The notes: generated by a model from the letters alone, not told the origin. DNA of 64,000 nucleotides from Cynocephalus volans (GCF_027409185.1 NC_084470.1:38987001-39051000), one strand, 5' to 3'; positions 1-11,066 are shown, counted from the first letter of the stretch. A program made the numbers and translations.

Positions 1-239
1 TCTTTCATGCACTGAAAAGTTACTTCCTGAGGCATTAAAGTTGTGTTAGTTTTTCTGCTAATCCCTGATCCTTTTCTGTTATCTTCTTAATAGTTATTAT
101 AAAATAAAGTAAAATAGTAAAATAAAAACACCTTTATACCGTAAGAGGTTAAAATCATACAGAAGTATATAAAATAAAAAGACAACTCCTCTTCTTCCTT
201 TGACAGCCCCTCAGTTCCACTACTCACTCAGAATTAACC
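1..239. other. AT-rich sequence, nothing recognised
   Basis: The stretch is AT-rich with short A runs. I see no open reading frame of interest, RNA gene or confident repeat family. It lies upstream of the LRRC3B coding exon and is probably intronic. Confidence 0.4.
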
Positions 240-960
240 ATTATTAGGTTTCTGACACACCCTTTCAGAAATGATCTATTCATATGTAAGCATATTAATT
301 ATATACCTATATTTGAATATTTACCTCCTTTAAAAAAAACCTTACACAAATGTGATTATACCATAAGTACCCTTTTTTTCAAGTTGCTTTTTTGGGGTTA
401 TCTTTGGACATCTTTATATCACCTCAAGCTTGTTCTTAAATTTTAAAATTTTGATAGATATTCCTAGATTACTCATACAGAAAGAATGCCCCAATCTATC
501 CTCTCATCAAGTGTTTGAGAATGCATTGTTCTTTACACATTGATATTCTTCCTAATTTTAACCAAGGTATTTTAACTTGAATTTATTTTACTGTCATTAA
601 GATTGAGTCTTTTTATATCATTTATTTTGTATACATTGTATATATTATATACATTGTCATTTGTAAATATTGTTTTTCTTTTCATTTTTCTATTTCTACT
701 GTTAAGTTTCTTATTCCTTTGTAAAAATTTCTGTGTATTAAATAAATCATCCTTCTGTTCTTTGATTTTGTGTATGGCCTTGGTTTTTTGCCATGCAGAA
801 GTTTTAAATTTTAAGTACTTAAACTTTAAGTACTTAAATGTATGGGTTTATTTTTCCATTTGTTTGAAATTTGTGTTGTGAATTAAAAAGCTTTACTGTT
901 TTGCTATTTTTTTTGCATTTTAATCAGATCCTCCTGTTTGGTAGCAGATTTGCATAAAAT
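240..960 (-). repeat. L1-like LINE fragment, degraded
   Basis: Two phrases resemble mammalian L1 sequence read on the - strand: the 'gagaatgcattgttcttta' stretch near 520 and the 'ttgccatgcagaagtttt' phrase near 788-805, a familiar antisense L1 ORF2 landmark. The rest is too diverged to align by eye. A local repeat with the palindrome AAGTACTT occurs twice near 812-837. The small open frame at 603-881 is low-complexity hydrophobic sequence inside this fragment and is not a gene. Confidence 0.4.
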
Positions 961-1066
961 ATAATTGGAAGAAATTGTTGTATCTGGTATTTCTTTCTAA
1001 ATTGCTTCACTCAGTTATCACGGAAGGGTCAATAAAAACTTTTGGGTTAGAATGCCTGAGTGTCCC

Positions 1067-1436
1067 TGTTGGGAAAATAGAATAGTTTGATCAGGACCCC
1101 TCACCTTAGACCCAGTTGGGGGTGGTGCAGTGCATTCTTTGTAAGTTGTGTGTATGGGGGGTGGAGTTGGTGCACATGGGCAGCTCCGTGGCTTGGTTGG
1201 CATCTCCCTCAGGTGTCTGTGCACACAGCCATGCTCTCAAACCTATGGCTTCCAAGGTTTGCTGGTTACCTAACTCAGAGACCTGCATGTAAAGGGTCTG
1301 GTGACCCAGCCTGGCATATGAAGGGTTTATGACCCAGTCTGTGAGTGGGCTTGAGGGGTCTGTGAGCTCCAGACCCTGTCCTAGCTCAGCAATTGACCCA
1401 GTCAGCAGGATTACGGGCAAGTAAAAGAGCTCGACA
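1067..1436. mobile_element. Probable solo LTR with 5-bp TSD
   Basis: A 370-bp segment begins TGTTGGGAAA and ends CTCGACA, so it has TG...CA termini. It is bounded by a perfect 5-bp direct repeat, GTCCC, at 1062-1066 and 1437-1441. It is clearly more GC-rich than its surroundings and carries several internal repeats of the phrase GACCCAGT/GACCCAGC. A 5-bp duplication fits ERVL/MaLR-type integration. I do not recognise the family or its orientation and see no clear polyadenylation signal. The open frames here (1018-1420, both strands) have no similarity I recognise. Confidence 0.45.
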
Positions 1437-1441
1437 GTCCC

Positions 1442-2312
1442 TGAGTGTCCCTTAATGATGAGAAGAAAGAAACAGGAAGCAAGACAGAGTTGTTAATCAG
1501 CCACTGAATGAACTGTCTTCTCATTGAATGGTCTGCTATGTGCACCTTCTTTTTTCTTCTGGAAGCACTATTTGATGGCTGCCACCCAATCCCAGAGTGA
1601 ATTGCTGTAGCTCAGAGGCCTGTGTGGCAGAAAAATGTGGGCAAGGCATGAGTCAGGGGATAAAATGATTCTCTTTTTGGGCATAGCTTATCCCTAAACA
1701 CCACATCCAGAAATATTGTGGCTTCCTGATTGACCCAGACATATGTGAAGGGAATGAGTGGATGGAGACAGGATGAGAATCGAAGAGGGGGAGTTAGGAG
1801 GTAGAAAAGATGCCGTTTAACTTGGTCTGTTCCTTTAGGGTTTCTTGATCCTTATCAGAAGGACAGGTAGTGACTGCTGCTGCTGCTTTTGCTGTCACCA
1901 GAGTGACCCCGAGACCTTCTTTATGTTCTGCTCACTCATTTTGAAGTTCATAAAGAGGCACTCCTTTTTTTCTAGTAGCATAGCTTCTTTGCAGTTAAGG
2001 GTTTGTGTATAGACTTGATTTAAAACAGAGCAGGAGGGAGTTTTAGGTTTCCAAGCTCTTCAGCTCTGTACTCTGCTGGATGATAAATGATGTCGGAAGA
2101 ATGTCCATCTTTTTTCCTCTGAGGCACAGCTCCCCATGTCTTCCTTTTCCAGCAGCCACTGTGGACTTATACATAAATTAAGGCAATGTCAATCTGGTCA
2201 TCTCTTTGGTAACTAGTAATTCAGCATCATGGAGTGGAGAGGCAGCTCTTCCATCCTTCATGGTGAAGATGACCTTGACTCAATGTCCTTGACCTTGCTT
2301 TCTGCCTCCTGG
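1442..2312. other. Unique-looking sequence, nothing assigned
   Basis: This is intronic or intergenic sequence between two LTRs. A short CTG run (tgctgctgctgct, about 1876-1888) is the only simple repeat noted. No coding signal. Confidence 0.4.
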
Positions 2313-2317
2313 ACATC

Positions 2318-2643
2318 TGTCTTAATCTATTTGTGCTGCTAAATCAACAGAAATTTATTCCTCACAGTTCTGGAACCTGGAAAGCCCAAGATCAAGGTGC
2401 CAGAAAATTTGCTGTCTGGCAAGGGCCTGTTTCCTCGTTCATAGAGAGCCATCTTCTCTCTGTGTACTCACATGGTAGAAGGGGTGAGAGAGTTCTCAGG
2501 GGCCTCTTTTATAAGGGCAGTAATTCATTCATGAAGGCTCCACCCTGATGACCTCTCAAAGGCCTCACTTCCAAATACCCTCACATTGGGGATTAGATTT
2601 CAACATATGAATTTGGGGGGACACAAACATTCAGACAATAGCA
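2318..2643 (-). mobile_element. MaLR-type solo LTR (MST/MLT1 class)
   Basis: Read on the - strand this is a typical MaLR LTR. It starts TGCTATTGTCTGAATGTTTG, continues with the 'CCCCAAATTCATATGTTGAA' phrase, and ends with the 'CTGTGAGGAATAAATTTCTG' polyadenylation region. The termini are TG...CA. The flanks are a perfect 5-bp duplication, ACATC, at 2313-2317 and 2644-2648, as expected for this group. The open frame at 2333-2548 falls within it and is not a gene. Confidence 0.85.
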
Positions 2644-2649
2644 ACATCC

Positions 2650-3190
2650 AGGGGCTCATCTCTCTACCCCCTGCATCTCTTGTCACTTTATCCTGGCTGA
2701 GGGTGGAGGCTGTAGAGGCTGAGTCACAGTAGTTCAGCAATCTAGCCAATCTCAAAAGGTTTTATTCTCATTTTATTAAACATCATAGGGAGAAAATGAA
2801 ATGTTTAGCTTGAGTCCAGCCTCTTTGAATGCAAGAGATACTCTGTATTTGTACTCCTAACAAGCACCTAGTGTATGGGTGGGCCATTTGGTACATGAGG
2901 GATCCTGTCTCAAGAGAGATTGCAATCTGATGTTGAGAACTCAAGATGTGTCCTAATCGTTTCTTGTCTGTGACCATGACCACTAAATTGATTATTCTGG
3001 AGAAATCATGACAAAGTCTAGAGGAGTCTGCTGATTCTTCTTTCCATTCTTCCTTCCATCTCCGAAGAGCCTGCACTTAGGACTTTTCCAAAGTCCACCA
3101 TGTTGACATGTAAAACCAGTAGACATTTGATGGGCCGATGTTTATGTTTAAAAAATAATAATGATCACCATAAGAAGATAAAGCACAGCG
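2650..3190. other. No recognised feature
   Basis: Non-coding sequence. The open frame at 2783-3076 on the - strand has no recognisable domain and no supporting splice or codon-use signal, so I treat it as chance. Confidence 0.4.
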
Positions 3191-3194
3191 AGAC

Positions 3195-3520
3195 TCTAGT
3201 ATTTTGTTGCCTCATTTATACAGCAGATATTTATTTAGCCCTTACTATATGCCAAGCACTAAGTGTTGGGAATGTATCTGGGGATAACCACAGTAACTAT
3301 AGCTGACAGATATTGAGCTCTCACCACCTATTTGGCACTGTGCTAAGTGATTCACATTGATTACCTCATGTAATCGAGAATTACAATTTGAGAAACCAAC
3401 CTTATAATCTCTATACAAAGATAAGGAAAATGAGGTTTAGAGGTTGGATAATTTGCCCAAGAGCACGCAAATTTCATAAGGATGAAAGACAGTACAAACC
3501 TAGTGTACTTTCTACTTTTT
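3195..3520 (-). repeat. L2 and MIR relics
   Basis: From 3195 to 3300 the 'atatttatttagcccttactatatgccaagcact' type phrase is the L2 3' end read on the - strand. From about 3310 to 3520 a diverged MIR follows in the same orientation ('aggaaaatgaggtttagaggttggataatttgccca...'), including the familiar 'gaggaaactgaggc' core region in degraded form. Confidence 0.65.
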
Positions 3521-4534
3521 AACTGTGTGCTGTTTTTTCTGCATGAGGCAGAAACAACTCTCTGCCCTTATGGAGCTTATAATCTGAATTACAGAACACT
3601 TTTCTACAGCTAAACTCTTTTCATTAATCTCAGAAGAAACATGAAGTATCCTCCAGAGGAGGCTTCCCACTTTTCAGCAAGTTTTAATCTGGTTGCAGAC
3701 ACTCAGTAAATAGAAGTCACTTGGTTGACATGGGCTCCTTTTATTTTCTTCGACCACATTCATTTCTCTCATCTCCTGTGTCCTTCCCATGTCTTCCTCC
3801 TAGCATCCTTTGCCTTGTCCTTCTGCTCCTCTTTTTCTTTTCTGAGTGTCCTCCCTTCCGCACCTGTTCATTTTTTCTCTCTCCCATCTATATAATTACT
3901 AGAGTCCCCAAATGCCATGCAATTCAGTTTTAAAGGAAAACATGGAAGGGAGGGACACTCTCACTGTAAATGAAATGGGCTGTTGACGGATGGCTTCGTC
4001 AGCCTAGGGGTCCTTCTTTAGCATTCTCTGGCATTTAAAGGACTCAGGATTCCAAAAGCACATCTACTCCATTCTGCCGTTGCTAATCTCATTTTTTCCA
4101 TGATTAACAACCCATTTCATTATGTTTTCAGCTTACATTAATCTTCTCTTCTGTGAGTTTGGTAACATTTGGACTCATTTCCCTCTGTATTTATCCATCT
4201 GGGATCTTTATAAAAGATAAGTTTGCAGAAAGTCATTTGTTGCTCATACAGACAGTCGTTCGTTGCTCACTGCTGTAAGAGGAGTGAACACTGTCTTTGT
4301 TTCTCAGATCCTGGGGAGGGCGGGAATCTTCTGGAGTCAGGCATGGCTTCCTTCCACAATGCAGAGGGCCCCTTCAATTAAGCACCATGGGGTCCTCAAC
4401 TTGAAACAAGATCCACAGCATAAAGGATTGGGCTGCAACGTAACAGCATCAGAAATCACAGCAAGCAATGCTCACTGGATCCTGACGATCCTCATAGAGC
4501 AGATGGGATTGAAAGAGAGCTGTGAGGGTAGTGG
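3521..4534. other. No recognised feature
   Basis: Pyrimidine-rich intronic-looking sequence with a CT-rich patch around 3730-3880. The open frames at 3721-3933 and 4263-4577 are low-complexity or overlap repeats and look like chance. Confidence 0.4.
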
Positions 4535-4725
4535 GAAGAGTTGTGAGATTAATGAGTCAGAACAGACTTTGGCTTGAGTCCTGTCTCTACCACCCACATG
4601 CTGTTTGACCTTGGGCAAGTCACACAATCTCTCCGAGATCCACTCATCTCCTCTGTTAGCTGGTTCCAAAGATGTCCCTGTCCTCCCCATGATGGAAGGT
4701 AGTTCTGAGGGTTAATTTATATTCT
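4535..4725 (+). repeat. MIR SINE relic
   Basis: It carries the MIR core 'tgtttgaccttgggcaagtcac' followed by a degraded 'ctctgtgcctcagtttcctcat' segment and the 'ggttaattta' tail. Confidence 0.75.
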
Positions 4726-4817
4726 CATCTTTGCTTTTTGCTGTTGAGTAAGTGTCATAATTTTACCTTATATCACTCAATTTTGCAATTTCTGTGGCCC
4801 CCTTCCAACATTAACAG

Positions 4818-4874
4818 TATACATATATATGTGTATATATGAGTATGTATATTTTTCATATATATATATATTTG
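4818..4874. repeat. TA-rich microsatellite
   Basis: Interrupted (TA)n with TG interruptions, ending in an uninterrupted ATATATATAT run near 4860-4871. Confidence 0.85.
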
Positions 4875-5655
4875 AAAAACAGGCTATTGGGGAAGTATGA
4901 GGTCAGTATTTCTTAGTTTTCTTATATAAAAAAGGCTTGTAGGTATGTGTCATATCTGAAGTTCTGCTGAGGAGGGGATATGTTGTTTAGAAAACACAGA
5001 GTCCTTTGAAAGTTCAGTTAAAGGCATCCTTTCAGGTAAAATGAAATCTCAGGAAGTCACAAGGGAAGCGACTGTTCTGGGAGTTCTTGGATGTCAGCCT
5101 TGAGCAACATTTTGTTGTGAAGGTTGGCATGCATTCACTTATTTCTTAATTTGAGTAAGATGTTTCTTTAGAGACAATATTCCAAACTGAACATCCATTC
5201 AATAGCCATAGACATGTCTATGGTCATTAACCATGAAATATGGGTATTATTTCTCATTCCTGCCCAAGTTCAGGGCTAAATTGCATTAATTGCATTTGTT
5301 ATTGTAGGGAGGGTGAAAGACACAAGTACATTTTATTGCTGAAGAATTTAGAAGGGGTCTAGAATGTGGAGAGGGGCGGTAGAGATGAGAAAAACCGAGA
5401 TTGTTTGCTGTAATTCCACACAACAAAAAGAAGGCAACGGAATACAGAAATGTTGTCATTTATTAACAGTCCTCTCCCCCAGCACCTGGAATTGAGCAGG
5501 AGACTCCTATTATGCAGATAATTCCTGGTGGTATTGATGGAAATTACCTGCATAACCCTCCTGCCCACACAGAATGCCAGACAGCTGAAAGTATTTTTAA
5601 ATGCAACGTACCTCCCTTTGTGCAAGAGCTAATTGCATCTTTTTCTCTATCCTTT

Positions 5656-5657
5656 AG
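5656..5657 (+). promoter_or_regulatory. LRRC3B: Splice acceptor of LRRC3B terminal exon
   Basis: The polypyrimidine tract 'ttttctctatccttt' is followed directly by AG at 5656-5657 and then G. The LRRC3B family has its coding sequence in one exon preceded by non-coding exon(s), so this acceptor, 160 bases before the start codon, is the likely 5' edge of the coding exon. Assignment is by consensus only. Confidence 0.65.
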
Positions 5658-5680
5658 GTGCCCAAGCAAGCACAGGACTA

Positions 5681-5701
5681 ATGAAGAAACACATGTGTTA
5701 G
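5681..5701 (+). CDS. Short upstream ORF (6 codons) in LRRC3B 5' UTR
   Basis: The first ATG after the predicted acceptor opens a six-codon frame ending in TAG at 5699-5701. Its start context is weak (C at -3, A at +4). It closes well before the main start, so reinitiation at LRRC3B would be possible. It would act, if at all, as a regulatory uORF. Confidence 0.45.
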   Translation: MKKHMC

Positions 5702-5780
5702 TTGCAGCCTTTTGAATTAGTCAAAAAGGAAATCAACGGTGTGGACAGGGCTGGAACCATTGCCACACTTGTTGGAGTAC

Positions 5781-5969
5781 ATGAGGAATGGGCTTGTGAT
5801 TATGCTGACATTCCAGCATGAATCTGGTAGACCTGTGGTTAACCCGTTCCCTCTCCATGTGTCTCCTCCTACAAAGTTTTGTTCTTATGATACTGTGCTT
5901 CCATTCTGCCAGTATGTGTCCCAAGGGCTGTCTTTGTTCTTCTTCTGGGGGGTTAAATGTCACCTGTAG
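5781..5969 (+). CDS. Upstream ORF overlapping the LRRC3B start
   Basis: An ATG at 5781, 37 bases before the LRRC3B start codon, opens a 62-codon frame that runs out of frame across the start and stops at TAG 5967-5969. Its context is weak (T at -3). Ribosomes initiating here could not easily start at 5818, so this could dampen translation. The product has no recognisable domain. It is also partly a shadow of the real coding frame, hence low confidence as a functional peptide. Confidence 0.35.
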   Translation: MRNGLVIMLTFQHESGRPVVNPFPLHVSPPTKFCSYDTVLPFCQYVSQGLSLFFFWGVKCHL

Positions 5970-6597
5970 CAATGCAAATCTCAAGGAAATACCTAGAGAT
6001 CTTCCTCCTGAAACAGTTTTATTGTATCTGGACTCCAATCAGATCACATCTATCCCCAATGAGATTTTTAAGGACCTCCATCAACTGAGAGTTCTCAACC
6101 TGTCCAAAAACGGCATTGAGTTTATCGATGAGCATGCCTTCAAAGGAGTAGCTGAAACCTTGCAGACTCTGGACTTGTCCGACAACCGGATTCAAAGTGT
6201 GCACAAAAATGCCTTCAATAACCTGAAGGCAAGGGCCAGAATTGCCAACAACCCCTGGCACTGCGACTGTACTCTACAGCAAGTTCTGAGGAGCATGGCA
6301 TCCAATCATGAGACAGCCCACAATGTGATCTGTAAGACCTCCGTGTTGGATGAACACGCTGGGAGACCATTCCTCAATGCTGCCAATGATGCTGACCTTT
6401 GTAACCTCCCTAAAAAAACTACCGATTATGCCATGCTGGTCACCATGTTTGGCTGGTTCACCATGGTGATCTCATATGTGGTATATTATGTGAGGCAAAA
6501 TCAGGAGGATGCCCGGAGACACCTTGAATACTTGAAATCCCTGCCAAGCAGACAAAAGAAAGCAGATGAACCCGATGACATTAGCACTGTGGTATAG
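5818..6597 (+). CDS. LRRC3B: Leucine-rich repeat-containing protein 3B (LRRC3B)
   Basis: Intact 259-residue type I membrane protein, the usual LRRC3B length. I recognise it along its whole length. In order: a hydrophobic signal peptide (about 1-33); an LRR N-terminal cap with Cys34, Cys38, Cys40 and Cys50; three LRRs (about 65-88, 89-112, 114-135) with the L-x-x-L-x-L-x-x-N pattern; an LRR C-terminal cap from about 145 (NPWHCDC, with Cys149, Cys151, Cys172 and Cys195); one transmembrane helix (about 204-224); and a short basic then acidic cytoplasmic tail ending STVV, which fits a class I PDZ ligand. Sequons are at Asn47 and Asn94. The start is supported by an in-frame stop at 5806-5808, A at -3 and the signal peptide right after it. 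The family is reported as a putative tumour suppressor often silenced by methylation; its molecular partner is not evident here. No frameshift or missing key residue. Confidence 0.97.
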   Translation: MNLVDLWLTRSLSMCLLLQSFVLMILCFHSASMCPKGCLCSSSGGLNVTCSNANLKEIPRDLPPETVLLYLDSNQITSIPNEIFKDLHQLRVLNLSKNGIEFIDEHAFKGVAETLQTLDLSDNRIQSVHKNAFNNLKARARIANNPWHCDCTLQQVLRSMASNHETAHNVICKTSVLDEHAGRPFLNAANDADLCNLPKKTTDYAMLVTMFGWFTMVISYVVYYVRQNQEDARRHLEYLKSLPSRQKKADEPDDISTVV

Positions 6598-6915
6598 TGT
6601 TCAAACTGACTGGCAATGAGAAGAAAGTAGTTTGCAAGTGCAGTAGAATAAGTGGTTTACTTCTCCTATCCATTGTAAACATTTAAAACTTTGTATTTCA
6701 GTTTCTTTTGAGTTATGCCACTATTGAACTTTTAACAAACACCAGAACATAACAAATGATTTTAGTTTAGGTGATCTGTCCCCTTAATTGTACCCTTGGT
6801 GGTATATTCCTGAGTAAGCTACTATCTGAACATTAGTTAGATCCATCTCACTATTTAATAATGAAATTTATTTTTTTAATTTAAAACCAAATAAAAGCTT
6901 AACTTTGAACCATGG
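6598..6915 (+). other. LRRC3B: LRRC3B 3' UTR (predicted)
   Basis: AT-rich sequence follows the TAG stop at 6595-6597 and reaches the first strong polyadenylation signal. The end is set about 20 bases past AATAAA by convention. Longer isoforms are possible because no transcript evidence is available. Confidence 0.6.
6890..6895 (+). terminator. LRRC3B: AATAAA polyadenylation signal
   Basis: Canonical AATAAA about 290 bases after the stop codon on the sense strand, in AT-rich 3' UTR sequence. It is the first canonical hexamer after the gene, so it is a plausible cleavage signal. Confidence 0.6.
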
Positions 6916-7264
6916 AAAACAGAGTTACTTATTGGTCAAAAGAACACTACAGTCATTTCACATGCTTTAAAGAAAAATAGACAACCCTTGTGAACCTAAA
7001 GAACTATCATAGTGAAAGATATGTTATTAACCCTACTGTACACTGGGGAGCCATAGCTGAATTATTGACCAAGATAAGTTGGGATGGCTTTTAGAGTTTG
7101 CTCTTCAAAAGTAGGTATGTTTAGCTATAGAAAGCAAATACTTATCGTGCTTCCTCTCTCTGCTAACCACAATAGAAAAGAAAAAGAGAGCACATATTCT
7201 GTCCTCCAGATCACCTTCTGGCAGCCAGGGGAGTGTGACAAATATAGTAATAGCTATGCTAGAA
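6916..7264. other. No recognised feature downstream of LRRC3B
   Basis: AT-rich sequence after the predicted cleavage site. It could still belong to a longer 3' UTR. The open frame at 7084-7287 has no recognisable domain. Confidence 0.35.
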
Positions 7265-7465
7265 AGGAAGGCTTAATAATCAGGTAGCATCAACTGTGTG
7301 CAAGCAGTGTGCAGGACACTTGTAAACTATTATTGTGTCTCTAAATGCTCACTGCAAGATTAGAAGGTGATGACAGCTCTATTCACATAGGAGAAAACTG
7401 CAGGTAAAAGAAGTTCGGTGACTTACTAGGTAGAAAGTACTAGAACTTTAACATTTTTGTTTTTC
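7265..7465 (-). repeat. MIR SINE relic
   Basis: Degraded antisense MIR. It shows 'gcatcaactgtgtgcaagcagtgtgcagg' type sequence, then 'aggagaaaactgcaggtaaaag' and 'ggtgacttactaggt', matching the reversed MIR core in order. Confidence 0.6.
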
Positions 7466-7494
7466 TGTCTCCAGAGACAGGTCGTCTCATTCCA

Positions 7495-7620
7495 TTCTTA
7501 ACGAGTTGGTTTCTAGAAGTATAATTTACATATTTAAAAATGCACCCATGTTAAGTATAATACTGTGAGTTTTAAAAAGTGTTAACACCTGTGCATCTGC
7601 CACAAAATTAAGATATTGTG
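7495..7620 (-). repeat. L1M 3' end fragment
   Basis: The phrases 'agaagtataatttacatat', 'aaaatgcacccatgttaag' and 'cacctgtgcatctgccacaa' match, in order, the antisense L1M 3' region that appears more completely at 32868-32980. Confidence 0.55.
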
Positions 7621-7904
7621 TCCCTGTCGTTGATCAGAGGTAGGAGAAAGCACATTTTGGTTCTCGGAGTAGGAAATTGTGGTTTTGTTTTTGTTTGTCT
7701 GTTTGTTTTGAGATGCGATTAAGACAATCATTGAAATTTTGGTGGGATCTCATGAGGTGATGACGTAGACAAGGAAGATAGAAGAAGCAAAGTGAGACAA
7801 GTATAGGGACGTATTTGGAATGAAGGAGCCTTTGTAGGAGAGAAGGAATAGACAAGGCTGGAACTATGTGGTAGGGATCAAATTCCAGACTAAGGGATAA
7901 TAGT
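7621..7904. other. No recognised feature
   Basis: Non-coding. Contains a T/G-rich patch (tttgtttttgtttgtctgtttg near 7684-7707). The - strand open frame at 7634-7927 is chance. Confidence 0.35.
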
Positions 7905-8135
7905 AACTGAGAGCATTTATGGAACACTTACTATGCAACAAGCACTTTCTTCAGATTGTTTTAATTAGTTTAAATTGTTTAATTTAACTACCCTATTAGA
8001 TAGTCTTTTTGAATGAGGAATCAGAGAGAGACACGGAAGCTAAGTAAGTAATTCCAAATCCTAGAGGCCATAGAAAGTACAGCAGATAGAAACCTAGTCA
8101 GTCAACTCCAGAATCTATGGATCTCTTATGCACTG
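7905..8135 (-). repeat. MIR/L2-type relic
   Basis: 'gagcatttatggaacacttactatgcaacaagcact' followed by 'aatgaggaatcagagagagacac' and 'gctaagtaagta' follows the antisense MIR layout in order, although it is heavily diverged. Confidence 0.6.
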
Positions 8136-11066
8136 TACTATATCACCTTATAGTCACAAACTCTACTACATAAAGTTCTTGGTTCCTCAGACCTATAAGT
8201 TTGCAGTCCCCTAAGTGATGGCTCTATTAAAAATGGCAGCAAAACAGCCCCTTTTGAGACTTACGCAGGAAAGAGGGATTCTCTGCCATTTGGAGGCGCG
8301 TGGCCGTCACCAGTCCATATTAAGCTATCTTTGGGCCTCTAGAAATCACATTTATGCCCTTAGAAAGCCCCATAATTTCTATCTGTAGCAATGGTCTCTA
8401 AGATTTTGCTGGAGGGGACAGAGTCAAGGCACTCAGAGTGATGTGGTGTGGCTAGGCTAGTGACACACACCCCAGGGCGTGGGCTTTTCATGCCCACCTT
8501 AGCCCACTAAAAACTGCTGGTCTAGAAGCCTGAGATAACTCTCATATGTAAAATACAGGATGTCAGTCCTAGAACTCCTGCATCCCAGCAGGGAGGACGT
8601 CAGGCTGTCTGCTTTTCCTAACTAGATTTGAATGTCTTCCAGTGAATTCTGAGCTTTGCTGAAGATTTAACGCCCCCTGGAGGACAATATTATAATATAT
8701 ATCTTTGTAAGTACTAGCATAGAAAGATGCCTAACTGAACTGAATACACATTTTTTCCTCTAAAGAATAGGAAAAATCAAGCCCTTGCTAAAACAACCCT
8801 TGAAAAAATTAAATAAATTAATTGTGTTTGTTTGAATGTGTGATGCACATTCATTTTAGAAAAGCTTTCACAAATTAGATAACCCATTCCAGGTTGCTCC
8901 TTCCAAAACAATCTTTATATCCTTACTAATAAGAACTTGTTTTTACAATTGGCTAATTGCATTAATCAAGTATTTTAAAGGGAAAAACCTTAGGAGCATT
9001 GTAAGTATAGTCATATTCTTGCTCAAATGTGGGAAAGTTAAAATCTCTCATATTTAATTTGAAAGTTTCTACATACATAGAGCTGAGGAGGTGCATCATA
9101 GGTTAATAATTCCTCTGCCTGAATTCCATATGTAGATTACCAGTTAACAGTGCCCTAGGTGTTTATTTGTTTATTTGTTTGCTTTTAAAAAAAGATTTTT
9201 TAATTTAGGTTGTCATGAATTGTATATAAGCCATTTGAGGAGAAAATCAATTCTTAAAAAAAACAAAAAACAAAATAACTGGCTATTGGACCCATTCATG
9301 AGCAGAATTGAAAGGAAGTGCTCTCCCTTTCAGCCTGCAGGAATTTTCTGCCCCACTAGGCCAACGGTGTATGGTGCCAATGAGTGGAGAGAATTACTGA
9401 GGTTCTTATCTGTACAGAAAAAGGCCCAACATGCATGCTCCAGTTCTGATCCCAGCTTCTTCCTTAATTTTCCAAACCCTTGCAGATATTAGTATTAATG
9501 GAGAGCTACCTATTTTAGGACTGTAAGATTTTTGAAATTAACTATTATCTCATTATCTGAGGCACATACCATCTCACCTTCCAAATATTTTAAATGACAG
9601 ATTTTTTTTTTCAGCCTTCTCCTTTGGTATCACTCTTTAAACTCCATTTAAATTAAAAAAAAAAATACCTGGGAATTTTAGTCTAATCTTTGACAATGTG
9701 CTTATCTCTGAAGCAAAGCAAATCATAAAACATGCCAACCCAACTGGAACATTTTTAAGAAAGTGATAATAAGTTATGTAATGGAAGATTTAACTTTTGA
9801 GAAGACTCTGGCAAATTGTAATGTACCGATATACAAACTCTGCCAGGTACGCGTTGTTCCTTTTTACGTCCTTCTCTGATTCCCCACAATAATTTTTGTT
9901 CTGACATCAACAAGCATAAGGCAGTCTGGGATGTGGATAGGTTTTCGTTACTGGCTCAAGATTCTCAGTTCAGACAGTAAGTTCTCTAATCTATCCAGTG
10001 GAGTTGGGGAATGGAAAATTCTGCTTCATTAAATATTCAGGTTGCTAGAGATAGATGAACTCCTAGAATGTCAGGGCTGGAAGAGTCCTAGAGGTGATCT
10101 CACCCATTTACTTTACAGGTGTTGAAATAGAAACCCCTGCAATCTTGGGGATTAGCACCCACATCTCCACATTTCCCATTCAGTGACCTTTGCAGGACAC
10201 CAACTACCTCTCCTGATTAACTCTTTGCCAATCATCAAAGAAACAGAATAACATAACAATATACACCATGAAAACATCGCTGGCTATCAACAACTTTCTT
10301 TGAGAATTCAGAAAGCATGTCAGGCTCCTACACTGCTGCAGATTCATAATAAAGAGTATCTGTGATTCTAAAGCCTTCTCGCTCCTTTAAGATATGGTGA
10401 AGGGATTAGTTTGCCGTCGCAAATAGCTCCCAGATAAGATGCTTAATGCTGTGCATGACCTGGCTTCCCAGTGGAGAGATGGAGAAAACAATCCTGGTGG
10501 ATCTTCTTAGGGAGGGAGGGTTGGTTAGCATTTGTTTCTTTAAGTAGCAGCATAACCAGTGAGTGAGGAGTGCAGCCTGCTGGCAGGAGGAGAGTGGCCA
10601 TCCTTCTTTGGTGCCTGCTGCATTTCTAGAGCTCTTGTCAGCCAGCTGCCCAGAGTGCTACCACTGATTCATCAAGTCGGCTGGACCTGGCCCAGACGAA
10701 GCAAACCATAGGCAAACTCAATGATCACACGTTTGCAAATGCTTTACCCTCTCCAAACTCTTTTCCAAATCCAAATAGGTGAATCAGAATTCAGGGAAAA
10801 GGAAGACCTGCGTTCCTCATCCCATGAGATGGATGGTCCCGAATGCACCAAATGGCTCAGTGGGTCACATCCCCAGCCAAGGGCCCTCTTCAAGGTCCAA
10901 GTCTTTTTCCTTCTAACTCAGGGAAATTATACTCTTGAGATCACAGGATGGATATAGAGTCCCATGGTTTTATGATTAGGTGACAGTAAAAAGGAAAGTC
11001 ACCAATTGTTATGGCTGTAATTCTCTAACTTTAATGTTAGAACCAGAAGATAGTGTGAATCACTTA

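Noticed and set aside
1106..1420. 104-codon open frame on the - strand
   Set aside because: It lies within the GC-rich LTR-like element, has no recognisable domain and overlaps open frames in other frames.
5733..6038. Antisense frames opposite LRRC3B (also 6019-6261)
   Set aside because: They mirror the real LRRC3B coding sequence and have no independent support.
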